Shown piece by piece: positions 7,166 through 17,409 of a stretch of 38,200 bases of DNA; within the stretch, counting starts at the first letter, position 1, and each line of letters begins with the position of its first letter. The DNA lies in contig NZ_CBVI010000038.1 of the NCBI RefSeq assembly GCF_000513195.1, forward strand, positions 1-38,200. The letters run 5' to 3'. Below the pieces are notes generated by a model. That model made no database searches, was not told the origin of the DNA, and was given only the letters and a program-made list of their open reading frames with translations. Origin of the DNA: Bacteroides timonensis (GTDB lineage: Bacteria; Bacteroidota; Bacteroidia; Bacteroidales; Bacteroidaceae). The translations under genes were made by a program, and so were the position numbers.

Positions 7166-8533
7166 TTACGCCAGACTGCCTATTTCATCCAGATTCTTCT
7201 GAATATCCTGATCAGTCAGCTCGTAGTTTACGAGGTCACCGGAGAGATATTTATCGTATGAGGTCATGTCAATCAATCCGTGACCGGAGAGGTTGAACAG
7301 GATTACTTTCTCTTCACCTGTTTCCTTGCATTTGTTTGCTTCGCGGATGGCGGCAGCAATAGCGTGGCAAGATTCCGGTGCGGGAATGATACCTTCAGCT
7401 TGGGCAAATAAACAGCCGGCTTCGAATGATTCCAGTTGTTTGATGTCTACAGCTTCCATCAGACCGTCTTTCAATAGTTGAGAAACGATGACACCTGCAC
7501 CGTGGTAACGCAATCCACCTGCATGAATATTAGCGGGAGCAAAGTTATGTCCCAGCGTGTACATAGGCAGTAACGGAGTGTATCCTGCTTCGTCACCGAA
7601 ATCATATTGGAATTTACCGCGTGTCAGTTTCGGGCAAGAAGCCGGTTCGGCAGCAATGAAACGTGTTTGCTTACCTTCCAGGATCTTGTGGCGCATGAAT
7701 GGAAATGCGATACCACCGAAATTGGAACCACCACCGAAACAAGCAATTACCATATCAGGATATTCTCCTGCCATTTCCATCTGTTTTTCGGCTTCCAGAC
7801 CGATTACAGTCTGGTGCAGAGCTACATGGCTCAATACAGAACCTAATGTATATTTACAATTCGGTGTAGTCTGGGCCAGTTCGATGGCTTCTGAAATAGC
7901 GGTTCCCAATGAACCCTGGTAGTTGGGGTGAGCCGTCAGGATATCTTTTCCTGCACGGGTGGACATAGACGGAGACGGTGTAACCTGCGCGCCGAACGTC
8001 TGCATGATGCTGCGGCGGTAAGGTTTCTGTTCATAACTGATTTTCACTTGGTAAACGGCAGCTTCCAGTCCAAACAGACGGGCGGCGTAAGCCAGCGAAG
8101 CTCCCCATTGTCCGGCACCGGTTTCAGTGGTAACGTTGGTTACTCCTTCTTTCTTGCAATAATAGGCCTGGGGAATGGCAGAATTCAGCTTGTGCGATCC
8201 CATCGGACTTACACTCTCATTCTTGAAATAGATATGTGCCGGAGTACCTAATGCTTTTTCCAGTCCATATGCACGAACCAGTGGAGTACTACGATAATAT
8301 TTGTACATTTCGCGTACTTCTTCGGGAATCTCGATCCACTTATCGGTCTGATTCAATTCCTGTTTACACAGTTCCTGTGCAAAGATAGGATATAAATCTT
8401 CAGCTTTCAGTGGCTGTTTGGTACCGGGATGAAGCGGAGGCATCGGTTTGTTCACCATATCTGCCTGTATATTGTACCAATAATGTGGTATTTCCTCTTC
8501 CGGGAGGAAATATCTTTTTGTCTTGTTGCTCAT
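7166..8533 (-). CDS. trpB: Tryptophan synthase beta chain, TrpB2 type
   Basis: This PLP enzyme joins indole and serine to give tryptophan. I start it at the ATG at 8531-8533 (MSNKTKRYF), which gives 455 residues; an upstream in-frame ATG at 8626 would add 31 residues unlike the family and would place the promoter inside the gene. The Schiff-base lysine is in SPMGSHKLNSA, the phosphate-binding loop is CFGGGSNFGG, and the ETGAGQWG stretch is present. The long form and the missing trpA partner nearby fit the TrpB2 branch, which often works without TrpA or as an indole-salvage enzyme. It is transcribed divergently from trkH. Confidence 0.92.
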   Translation of the reverse strand: MSNKTKRYFLPEEEIPHYWYNIQADMVNKPMPPLHPGTKQPLKAEDLYPIFAQELCKQELNQTDKWIEIPEEVREMYKYYRSTPLVRAYGLEKALGTPAHIYFKNESVSPMGSHKLNSAIPQAYYCKKEGVTNVTTETGAGQWGASLAYAARLFGLEAAVYQVKISYEQKPYRRSIMQTFGAQVTPSPSMSTRAGKDILTAHPNYQGSLGTAISEAIELAQTTPNCKYTLGSVLSHVALHQTVIGLEAEKQMEMAGEYPDMVIACFGGGSNFGGIAFPFMRHKILEGKQTRFIAAEPASCPKLTRGKFQYDFGDEAGYTPLLPMYTLGHNFAPANIHAGGLRYHGAGVIVSQLLKDGLMEAVDIKQLESFEAGCLFAQAEGIIPAPESCHAIAAAIREANKCKETGEEKVILFNLSGHGLIDMTSYDKYLSGDLVNYELTDQDIQKNLDEIGSLA

Positions 8534-8565
8534 AGTGGTTACTTCTATTAAAATTTTTACGAGGC

Positions 8566-8573
8566 CAAATGTA
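8566..8573 (-). promoter_or_regulatory. -7 promoter element for trpB2
   Basis: On the minus strand TACATTTG fits TAnnTTTG, 33 bp above the chosen ATG. This supports the shorter start of trpB2. Confidence 0.5.
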
Positions 8574-8611
8574 ACTATTATTTTTAAAACAATTTCTTTT
8601 TTCTTTTGTTT

Positions 8612-8643
8612 TTTGTCTATACACATTGTTTTGTTTATGTTTG
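8612..8643 (+). promoter_or_regulatory. Bacteroides-type promoter for trkH-trkA
   Basis: TTTG at 8612-8615, a 20-base spacer and TATGTTTG at 8636-8643 followed by C match the consensus. The trkH ATG is 25 bp downstream. The promoter overlaps the region upstream of trpB2 on the other strand. Confidence 0.65.
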
Positions 8644-8667
8644 CCCGATATTTAATTTGATGTCTAC

Positions 8668-10497
8668 ATGAAGATTTATCATAAATTCTTGTTGTATCAG
8701 AATAAATGGATTCATCCGTACACTCGGATCATTCTTGGAGGGGTGACTTATATAGCCTACCTGGCTTCTATTCTGTTAATTATGGGAGTGGTATATGAAC
8801 ACGGCTTTACTATTTCCGAACACGAGGCTTCTCAACTGCAAACACTCTATCGGTTTGTATGGGGTGTTTTCCTGTCCGAAGTCACTTTGCGCCTGTTATT
8901 GGAATACAGGGACACAAAGCGTACTTTTAAGAAATTGACGTGGATATTGATTGCCTTGCTTTACCTTACCCTTATCCCTGTTATTTTTCATCGACCGGAA
9001 GAGGAGGGAGCTATTCTGCATTTTTGGGAAATATTGAATGGAAAGCCCTATCATATAGTGCTTCTGTTGATTTTCTCTTTCCTTAATTTATCCAATGGCT
9101 TGGTCAGGGTGTTGGGACGGCGAACGAATCCTTCTTTGATTCTGGCTGGTAGTTTCCTGATAATCATCCTTATTGGAACAGGTTTGCTAATGTTGCCCCG
9201 ATGTACGGTGAGCGGTATTTCGTGGGTGGACTCGCTGTTTATTTCTACCAGTGCGGTTTGTGTCACAGGGTTGACTTCGGTAGATGTAGCGTCTACTTTT
9301 ACTACACCCGGTTTTGTGGTGATTATCCTGCTGATACAGATTGGCGGCTTGGGGGTAATGACACTGACCAGTTTCTTTGCGATGTTCTTTATGGGGAATA
9401 CATCCTTTTATAATCAGTTGGTGGTTCGTGATATGGTCAGTTCCAATTCGTTGAATTCGTTACTTTCCACTTTGTTGTACATATTGGGATTCACGTTGGC
9501 TATTGAAGGTACCGGTATGCTTGCCATCTGGAGCGACATTCACGGTACGATGGGGATGACGTTTGAGGAAGAAGTGGCGTTCTCGGCCTTTCATGCTATT
9601 TCTGCATTCTGTAATGCCGGTTTTTCCACGTTGCCGGGAAATCTTGGTAATCCGCTGGTGATGACAGGGCATAATCCGTTCCTTATCTATATATCCCTGT
9701 TGATTATTCTGGGGGGTATAGGTTTTCCGATATTAGTGAATTTCAAAGATATAGTACTCCATCATTTGCGCCGCATCTGGAAATTCCTGCATACGTGGGA
9801 GTGGGACAGGCATCGTTTTTATCATTTGTATAATCTGAATACACGGATTGTTCTGATTATGACTTTCCTGCTATTGGTATTTGGTACGGTGCTTATCGCT
9901 GTTTTTGAGTGGAATCATGCTTTTGCCGGTATGTCAGTCGCTGATAAATGGACACAGGCGTTCTTTAATGCGACTTGTCCGCGTACTGCCGGATTTACAA
10001 GCGTGGATCTGGCTTCGCTGGGAGTACAGAGTGTATTGGTTTATATCTTCCTGATGTGGGTGGGCGGTGCTGCACAGTCCACGGCGGGTGGTATCAAGGT
10101 GAATGCGTTTGCAGTAGTTGTTCTGAATCTGGTTGCTGTGTTGCGCGGTACGGAGCGGGTAGAAGTATTTGGCCGTGAACTGTCTTACGATTCCATTCGC
10201 CGTTCCAATGCGACGGTGGTGATGTCTATCAGTGTTTTGTTTGTATTTGTGTTTATTCTGACAATCTGGGAACCTCAGGCATCTGTCATGGCACTTCTGT
10301 TTGAATGTGTGTCGGCGTTGAGTACGGTAGGTTCCAGTCTGAATCTTACTCCGACTTTGGGGGATAACAGTAAATTGCTTGTTGCTCTTCTGATGTTCAT
10401 CGGACGTGTGGGACTGATTACTCTGATGTTGGGTATCATCAAGCAAAAGAAACATACGAAATATCAGTATCCGAGTGGGCAGATCATTATAAATTAG
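8668..10497 (+). CDS. trkH: TrkH/KtrB-family potassium uptake channel subunit
   Basis: This inner-membrane protein of 609 residues forms the K+ path of a Trk/Ktr uptake system. It has an N-terminal extension with about three extra helices (1-130), then four M1-P-M2 repeats. Filter loops are visible in DSLFISTSAVCVTGLTSVD, HAISAFCNAGFSTLPGN, ATCPRTAGFTSVDL and ECVSALSTVGSSLNLTP, each with a central glycine at the filter position. The AAQSTAGGIKVN stretch is the usual M2C2/D3 motif. The trkA subunit follows after 24 bp. The C-terminal PSGQIIIN end is short and cytoplasmic. Confidence 0.93.
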   Translation: MKIYHKFLLYQNKWIHPYTRIILGGVTYIAYLASILLIMGVVYEHGFTISEHEASQLQTLYRFVWGVFLSEVTLRLLLEYRDTKRTFKKLTWILIALLYLTLIPVIFHRPEEEGAILHFWEILNGKPYHIVLLLIFSFLNLSNGLVRVLGRRTNPSLILAGSFLIIILIGTGLLMLPRCTVSGISWVDSLFISTSAVCVTGLTSVDVASTFTTPGFVVIILLIQIGGLGVMTLTSFFAMFFMGNTSFYNQLVVRDMVSSNSLNSLLSTLLYILGFTLAIEGTGMLAIWSDIHGTMGMTFEEEVAFSAFHAISAFCNAGFSTLPGNLGNPLVMTGHNPFLIYISLLIILGGIGFPILVNFKDIVLHHLRRIWKFLHTWEWDRHRFYHLYNLNTRIVLIMTFLLLVFGTVLIAVFEWNHAFAGMSVADKWTQAFFNATCPRTAGFTSVDLASLGVQSVLVYIFLMWVGGAAQSTAGGIKVNAFAVVVLNLVAVLRGTERVEVFGRELSYDSIRRSNATVVMSISVLFVFVFILTIWEPQASVMALLFECVSALSTVGSSLNLTPTLGDNSKLLVALLMFIGRVGLITLMLGIIKQKKHTKYQYPSGQIIIN

Positions 10498-10521
10498 TAG
10501 TAAGTAGTAAAAACAGAAATT

Positions 10522-11208
10522 ATGAAGTATATTATTATCGGTTTAGGAAATTACGGACACATGCTTGCCGAAGAATTATCAGTATTGGGACACGAAGTAA
10601 TTGGGGCGGATGTGAGTGCAAGCCGCGTAGACAGTATCAAAGAAAAGATTGCTACGGCTTTTGTGTTGGATGCAACAGATGAACAGGCACTTGCCGCTCT
10701 CCCCTTGAGTGGTGTGGATGTGGTAATCGTGGCTATTGGCGAGAATTTTGGTGCTTCTATTCGCGTGGTGGCTTTGTTGAAACAACAAAAAGTGGCTCAC
10801 ATTTATGCGCGGGCCATTGATAATGTACATCGTTCCGTACTTGAGGCTTTTGATTTGGAACGGATTCTTACGCCAGAGGAAGATGCAGCCCGTGGTTTGG
10901 TGCATTTGTTGGAGTTTGGCTCCAACATGGAAACCTTCCGGGTAGATACGGATTACTATGTGGTGAAGTTCGCTGTGCCGGAGAAGATGATAGGATATTA
11001 TGCTAATGAATTGAACCTGGATAAGGAATTCGGCTTGAAGTTATTGGCTTTAAAGCGTGCCAAGACCTTGAAAAACTGCCTGGGCATTTCATTTACCGAA
11101 CATGATGTGATGAATGAATTGCCTGAAAATGACCAGGTACAAGCTGGTGATGAACTGGTTTGTTATGGACGCTACAAAGACTTCCAGAAGTTCTGGAAAG
11201 CGATGTAA
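10522..11208 (+). CDS. trkA: TrkA/KtrA-type RCK regulatory subunit of the K+ channel
   Basis: A peripheral cytoplasmic protein of 228 residues that binds NAD(H) or ATP and gates TrkH. The Rossmann motif GLGNYG is at residues 7-12 with the conserved acid near 30 (EVIGADVS), and a TrkA-C domain fills about 140-225 (FAVPEKMIGYYANELNLDKEF, ending DELVCYGRYKDFQKF). It has one RCK unit, as in KtrA, rather than the two units of E. coli TrkA. It forms an operon with trkH. Its TAA stop directly abuts the stop of the convergent HxlR gene with no base in between. Confidence 0.93.
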   Translation: MKYIIIGLGNYGHMLAEELSVLGHEVIGADVSASRVDSIKEKIATAFVLDATDEQALAALPLSGVDVVIVAIGENFGASIRVVALLKQQKVAHIYARAIDNVHRSVLEAFDLERILTPEEDAARGLVHLLEFGSNMETFRVDTDYYVVKFAVPEKMIGYYANELNLDKEFGLKLLALKRAKTLKNCLGISFTEHDVMNELPENDQVQAGDELVCYGRYKDFQKFWKAM

Positions 11209-11577
11209 TTACGCTTTCCTATAAGATTTTCTGTCATCTAATATATCATTCATATTTTCTTGCGCCCATGAAATTAAGGAGTTTATATGGGGCAATAACG
11301 ACATGGCTCTATCTGTCAGCGAGTATTCCACTTTAGGAGGGACTTGTGCATAGATTTTCCTTTTCACAAGTCCGTCTTCTTCTAATGTGCGTAGAGTAAC
11401 CGTCAGCATCTTTTGTGATATGTCAGGTATTGTCTTTTGCAGTTCATTGAACCGCATGACAGGTGCCTGCGTCAGTGTGAAGAGCGTCAGTATCGACCAT
11501 TTATCACTGATTCGTGATAGTATCATTCGGATAGGACAATCGGCATAAGAGCTATTTTGTATATCTATTCTATTCAT
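11209..11577 (-). CDS. HxlR-family winged-helix transcriptional regulator
   Basis: The 122 residues match the HxlR length and pattern: YADCPIRMILSRISDKWSI at the start with the single conserved Cys, the recognition helix region ISQKMLTVTLRTLEEDGLVKR, and the wing VPPKVEYSLTDRAMSLLPHI. Such regulators often control neighbouring oxidoreductases in response to electrophiles. Two aldo/keto reductases lie just upstream on the same strand, but the gene has its own strong promoter at 11604-11635, so co-transcription is not needed. Confidence 0.9.
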   Translation of the reverse strand: MNRIDIQNSSYADCPIRMILSRISDKWSILTLFTLTQAPVMRFNELQKTIPDISQKMLTVTLRTLEEDGLVKRKIYAQVPPKVEYSLTDRAMSLLPHINSLISWAQENMNDILDDRKSYRKA

Positions 11578-11603
11578 ATCTTACTGATTTATAAAACACT
11601 CTA

Positions 11604-11635
11604 CAAAAGTAACTAATATGCCAATTGTATGCAAA
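11604..11635 (-). promoter_or_regulatory. Bacteroides-type promoter for the HxlR gene
   Basis: On the minus strand TTTG (11635-11632), 20 bases and TACTTTTG (11611-11604) followed by T match the consensus closely, about 27 bp above the ATG at 11577. Confidence 0.7.
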
Positions 11636-11670
11636 TAATCTTATTGAAATATATCTGGGCTTGGACTGTT

Positions 11671-12540
<870 letters not shown>

Positions 12541-12607
12541 TTAAAACACTTTACTTCCTTAATATCCCTGGACATTGCAGATTATTGTATTATTTTAAGC
12601 CCTTTGG

Positions 12608-13762
<1,155 letters not shown>

Positions 13763-13802
13763 ATTTTGCAATACAAGTGATGGAATGCTGAAAGAAAACT
13801 GT

Positions 13803-13810
13803 TATTTTTG
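13803..13810 (+). promoter_or_regulatory. -7 promoter element for the AraC gene
   Basis: TATTTTTG followed by T fits TAnnTTTGY and lies 23 bp above the ATG at 13834. There is no clear -33 TTTG, which would fit a promoter that needs an activator. Confidence 0.5.
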
Positions 13811-13833
13811 TCATCAGATTAAATTATCAGATT

Positions 13834-14724
13834 ATGGGTACAATCGTAAAATTGAATACTGTTCAGGAGTATAATATGGCAATGGGAGTGGAGACATTGC
13901 ATCCGCTCGTTAGTGTGGTCGACTTCTCAACATTGAAGTCTTTAAAGCATGGACGTAAGAATTTTGGCTTTTACTGTGTTTTTCTGAAACAGCTCAAGTG
14001 TGGGGAATTGTCTTATGGGCGCAGCACATACGATTATCAGGAAGGCACGCTGGTATTTGTGGCTCCTGGACAAGTGGCGGGAATTGATGATGACGGAGAA
14101 ACACTGAATCCTCAAGGGTGGGTGTTGGCTTTTCATCCCGATTTGCTACGGGGTACTTCATTGGGACGTAAAATGAAAGATTACAGCTTCTTCTCTTATG
14201 AAGCCAATGAGGCTCTGCACATGTCCGAACGTGAACGGCAGATTATCTTTAATTGTTTCATTGAAATACAAGAAGAATTGGAGCGTGCCATAGATAAGCA
14301 TAGTAAAGATATTATTGCCTCTACGATTGAGCTTCTGCTGAATCATTGCCAACGTTTCTATGACCGTCAGTTTATTACGCGTGAAAACATAAATAAAGAT
14401 ATTCTGGTGCGTTTTGAAAACCTGCTCAGTGATTACTTTGAATCAAACCAACCGCAAACTGTCGGTTTGCCATCCGTGCAATATGCCGCAGACCGATTGC
14501 ATCTTTCTCCTAATTATTTCGGGGATCTGATAAAGAAAGAAACAGGTAAATCAGCGCAGGAATCCATTCAGCTTTTTGTGATAGAGAAAGCAAAAGAACG
14601 GCTTTATGATGAGAATAAGACTGTCAGCGAAGTTGCCTATGAACTGGGCTTCAAGTATCCGCATCATTTAAGCCGTCTGTTTAAAAAGGTGGTGGGGATG
14701 ACCCCGAACGAATACAGAATGTAG
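13834..14724 (+). CDS. AraC-family transcriptional regulator
   Basis: The 296-residue protein has a cupin-like sensor part (about 30-165, with EGTLVFVAPGQVAGI) and a C-terminal double helix-turn-helix (about 205-296). The first helix pair is in VQYAADRLHLSPNYFGDLIKK and the second in VSEVAYELGFKYPHHLSRLFKK, ending with the family signature GMTPNEYR. It is divergent from the AKR13-like gene and probably regulates it and itself. Its TAG stop abuts the stop of the convergent methyltransferase gene. The inducing ligand is unknown. Confidence 0.93.
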   Translation: MGTIVKLNTVQEYNMAMGVETLHPLVSVVDFSTLKSLKHGRKNFGFYCVFLKQLKCGELSYGRSTYDYQEGTLVFVAPGQVAGIDDDGETLNPQGWVLAFHPDLLRGTSLGRKMKDYSFFSYEANEALHMSERERQIIFNCFIEIQEELERAIDKHSKDIIASTIELLLNHCQRFYDRQFITRENINKDILVRFENLLSDYFESNQPQTVGLPSVQYAADRLHLSPNYFGDLIKKETGKSAQESIQLFVIEKAKERLYDENKTVSEVAYELGFKYPHHLSRLFKKVVGMTPNEYRM

Positions 14725-15543
14725 TTATTTAATTTTGTACCCTAACAACGAACTGAACTTTTTGCAAATACCAGGGAATAATCCCATTAGCCTTCCACCC
14801 AATCCCCATCTTTTGGGGAAGAGTTTCTGGTAGAGTGCCTGGTCAATAAGTTGCAGGCGTGGTTCCCAGTTTTCCACTTCATGCCCGTCTTTCAGGCCGG
14901 AGCGGATTTGGGCTTCGTGTCCCCGGAGTGAGTCGGGTTTAATATACTTGGAGTTTGCCATCATAGGCCCGCATACATCGAACCATACTTCGCCACCACT
15001 GAATCGGTCGGCCAATCGGGTGAGTAATTGCCGTACCTGCTTTTCATAGAAATACATCAGTACGCCTTCGATAACAATGATAAACTCTCCTTCGGGATGC
15101 TTTTTACGGAGATCATCCATCCATTGGGTTTCTAACAAAGAACCGGCAATGTAATGATCGCCCGCAGGTTCCGGTAGTAAATTATGTCGCAAGTCGATTA
15201 CTTCGGGCAAATCCATTTCGTAAAATATGGCTTTGTCATGTTCTTCAATACGTTGATAGCGGGTATCCAATCCGCAACCTACATTCACTACAATTGGATT
15301 CTTTCGTATGGCAATGAAGCGTCGGATGGCATTATCAAAGTATAATCCACGTACGACACATCCTATGGCACTCAATTTGGCACCATCAAATTTGGAGTAA
15401 TCATATTCAAGACTTTCTGCCAGTTGTTCGGCTTGCCGATCACGCAAAATGGCATCTTTCCGGCGACTCTCTTTGGCTCTCATGTAAAGAGGTATCAGTA
15501 GTGTTTCAGCTACTACACTCTTAAATTCATATTTCTTTTTCAT
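14725..15543 (-). CDS. SAM-dependent methyltransferase of the LCM/PPM1 type
   Basis: I start at the ATG at 15541-15543 (MKKKYEFKSV), giving 272 residues; the upstream extension in the open frame crosses the MATE terminator. The family (leucine carboxyl methyltransferase-like, PF04072) is recognised by VVNVGCGLDTRYQRI, the SAM-binding acid in FYEMDLPEVIDLR, and FIVIEGVLMYFYEKQVRQLL. In bacteria these methylate small molecules or protein carboxyl ends; the target is not evident here. It lies downstream of the MATE gene but a terminator stands between them. Confidence 0.88.
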   Translation of the reverse strand: MKKKYEFKSVVAETLLIPLYMRAKESRRKDAILRDRQAEQLAESLEYDYSKFDGAKLSAIGCVVRGLYFDNAIRRFIAIRKNPIVVNVGCGLDTRYQRIEEHDKAIFYEMDLPEVIDLRHNLLPEPAGDHYIAGSLLETQWMDDLRKKHPEGEFIIVIEGVLMYFYEKQVRQLLTRLADRFSGGEVWFDVCGPMMANSKYIKPDSLRGHEAQIRSGLKDGHEVENWEPRLQLIDQALYQKLFPKRWGLGGRLMGLFPGICKKFSSLLGYKIK

Positions 15544-15610
15544 TTTTATTTGGGAATTATTGGAGTTAATACGATCTGGCAAAAAAGAACAATATTCAAA
15601 TTCATTCAAA

Positions 15611-15650
15611 AAAAAGAGAGAACTTATACTTTGATAAATTCTCTCTTTTT
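15611..15650 (-). terminator. Terminator behind the MATE gene
   Basis: A perfect 12-bp stem, AAAAAGAGAGAA (15611-15622) with TTCTCTCTTTTT (15639-15650), extends inward with TTAT and ATAA. The A/T-rich outer arm supplies a T tract in both directions. It ends transcription from the MATE gene (stop at 15758) and separates it from the methyltransferase gene. Confidence 0.75.
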
Positions 15651-15757
15651 GCTGTTCCTCATATTTTCTTCCGGGGTCCATAGGCTACTTTTATTTTTTG
15701 CCAAAGTTACGGTTCTTGAGTAAGGGAAGCAATACCTAAAAGTAGGGAAATTGTGTT

Positions 15758-17089
15758 TTAGTAATTTCTTTTTCGTGTATATCTCAGATACCAGATACAT
15801 ATAAATAAGGAAACTACTGTGGAAATGGGTGGAGCGAAGCCCATGATAAACAGTGAAGAATTGTCTATCTGGCTGAACCAGTAAGATAACGGAATACGGA
15901 ACAGGAAGGTCGCTATCAGACTGTGAATCATAGGGAATAGCGAATTTCCCTGTCCACTGAAATAAGAATTGATACAGAAAACGAAACTGACCACGACACA
16001 GTCTATGCTGTATCCCCGTAGATATTCTGCTGCCATTGCCACCACCGCAGGATCTTTTGTGAAGAAAGCTGTGAGCGTTTCCGGCAGAAATTGCGAATAC
16101 AAGCAAAACGATAGGCCAAAAATAAGAGCAAATCCTATTCCGGAAAGTAGGCACCTATTCATTCTCTGTATAAGTCCTGCACCGTAATTCTGTGCTGTCA
16201 TTGTGGCTACAGCCGATGATATAGCCATAGGAGGTAGCATGGCAAAAACAATAATTTTCTCGACCACACCCAGAGAAGCTGATGCAATGACTCCCATCTG
16301 ATTCACAATCACAGTGATTATCAGGAATGAAACATTGATCAATGCATCCTGCAATGCTATGGGGGCGCCCAAGGTCAGGACTCTTTTAGATAAAACTCTA
16401 TTCAATCGGATATCCCGTCGTGTAAACTCGAAATGAAATCCGCGCCGGTATAAAAAACAGAGTGCTATCGTAAAGCTGACACCTTGTGCCGTTACAGTAG
16501 CAATAGCTGCTCCGGTAGGACCAAGATGAAAAGCTCCCACTAATATAAAGTCAAGGACAATATTGATTATACAGGCCAGTCCCACAAAATAGAGTGGTGT
16601 TTTCGAATCACCCAGTCCGCGCAGGATACCGCACACGACATTATAGCCCACAATGAACAATATACCGGCTGAACAAACCAGAATGTAACTTTTCGTCTCC
16701 TTCATAGCTTCTGTCGGAGTGTGCATCAGGCTGGATATTTGGTCATGAAACAATACCATGACCAGAGTCAGTACAATACTGATAATTGAAAATAACCAAA
16801 CGGAAGAACCTATTGTAGAAGCCACTTGCCGGTTGTCTTTCGCTCCGGTTGCAATGGCAATCAGTACGGTTGTTCCGGTGGTAATACCCAAGATGATACC
16901 TGTAATGGTTTGCATCACCTGGCTGCCAATGGCTACGGCCGCTACGCTTGCGGAATCGTCATATTGTCCCACAACAAAAAGGTCGGCGCCTCCATATAGG
17001 GCTTGGAGTGCATTGGCTATCAGGAATGGAACTGCAAATTGTAATAGTACTTTAGGAACGTTACCTTGTGTCAAATCTAACTCTTTCAT
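15758..17089 (-). CDS. MATE-family multidrug/cation efflux transporter
   Basis: A 12-helix inner-membrane exporter of 443 residues, the normal MATE length. The two homologous halves begin with LTQGNVPKVLLQFAVPFLIAN and LSKRVLTLGAPIALQDALI. The N-terminal GGADLFVVGQYDDSASVAAVA segment is the conserved MATE helix 1/2 region. Energy comes from Na+ or H+ antiport in this family; which one cannot be read here. The leader RNA 17136-17249 upstream of the ATG can fold as an attenuator, so expression is probably set by transcription termination. The exported compound is unknown. Confidence 0.92.
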   Translation of the reverse strand: MKELDLTQGNVPKVLLQFAVPFLIANALQALYGGADLFVVGQYDDSASVAAVAIGSQVMQTITGIILGITTGTTVLIAIATGAKDNRQVASTIGSSVWLFSIISIVLTLVMVLFHDQISSLMHTPTEAMKETKSYILVCSAGILFIVGYNVVCGILRGLGDSKTPLYFVGLACIINIVLDFILVGAFHLGPTGAAIATVTAQGVSFTIALCFLYRRGFHFEFTRRDIRLNRVLSKRVLTLGAPIALQDALINVSFLIITVIVNQMGVIASASLGVVEKIIVFAMLPPMAISSAVATMTAQNYGAGLIQRMNRCLLSGIGFALIFGLSFCLYSQFLPETLTAFFTKDPAVVAMAAEYLRGYSIDCVVVSFVFCINSYFSGQGNSLFPMIHSLIATFLFRIPLSYWFSQIDNSSLFIMGFAPPISTVVSLFICIWYLRYTRKRNY

Positions 17090-17135
17090 CCAATTTATTC
17101 TTTTGTCAATTTAGCAGAAGCTATAGATGTAGCAT

Positions 17136-17249
17136 AAAAAGTGCCGGACAGAATGAATGATTCGCACCATTCATCTTATCCGGCACTATAATTATTTGAT
17201 TATAATGCCCTCCGATGAGGACTTTTATATTCCTGTCTTTATTTTCGAA
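17136..17249 (-). promoter_or_regulatory. Leader RNA of the MATE gene, candidate attenuator or riboswitch
   Basis: Three mutually exclusive hairpins can be drawn in transcript order. The first is 17222-17207 (GTCCTC with GAGGGC around ATCG). The second pairs GGCATTATAAT (17209-17199) with ATTATAGTGCC (17192-17182), 11 pairs with one G-U. The third pairs AGTGCCGGA (17187-17179) with TCCGGCACT (17148-17140), extends inward with a further 7 bp after a small internal loop, and ends in a T run to 17136. Hairpin two uses the ends of hairpins one and three. The MATE ATG lies 46 bp further on. There is no ATG in the first 50 bases, which argues against a leader peptide. No known riboswitch class was recognised. 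Confidence 0.55.
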
Positions 17250-17252
17250 ATG

Positions 17253-17284
17253 CAAATTTGGGCATTGTTTTTATAACCACCAAA
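17253..17284 (-). promoter_or_regulatory. Promoter for the MATE leader
   Basis: On the minus strand TTTG (17284-17281), a 20-base spacer and CAAATTTG (17260-17253) followed by C give a near-consensus promoter with C for T at the first -7 base. The 15-mer TTTGGTGGTTATAAA at its upstream end also occurs at 30177-30191 on the plus strand. Confidence 0.5.
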
Positions 17285-17409
17285 TTTATTCGGAATTTTA
17301 ATTCTCTTTGCGTGGTTTCGTCTTTATACCTTATTTTTTCGTTTTGGTTCTTTGGTGCTATCAAGTCTCAAAAAAATTATCTTTCTTTGTAGAAAAGAAG
17401 AAATGTTTT

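Noticed and set aside
8534..8626. N-terminal extension of TrpB2
   Set aside because: The extra 31 residues are lysine-rich and unlike the family, and a -7 element lies inside this stretch.
15624..16154. Open frame of 176 codons on the minus strand
   Set aside because: It overlaps the MATE gene in another frame and continues through its terminator; the translation has no domain pattern.
17136..17249. Known riboswitch class (preQ1, TPP, SAM, guanidine)
   Set aside because: I compared the leader with the core bases of these classes that I remember and none fit; a covariance scan could overturn this.
17308..17409. TTG start for the LytS-type kinase with 34 more residues
   Set aside because: It begins in the divergent promoter region and adds one odd hydrophobic stretch; the ATG at 17410 gives the normal topology.
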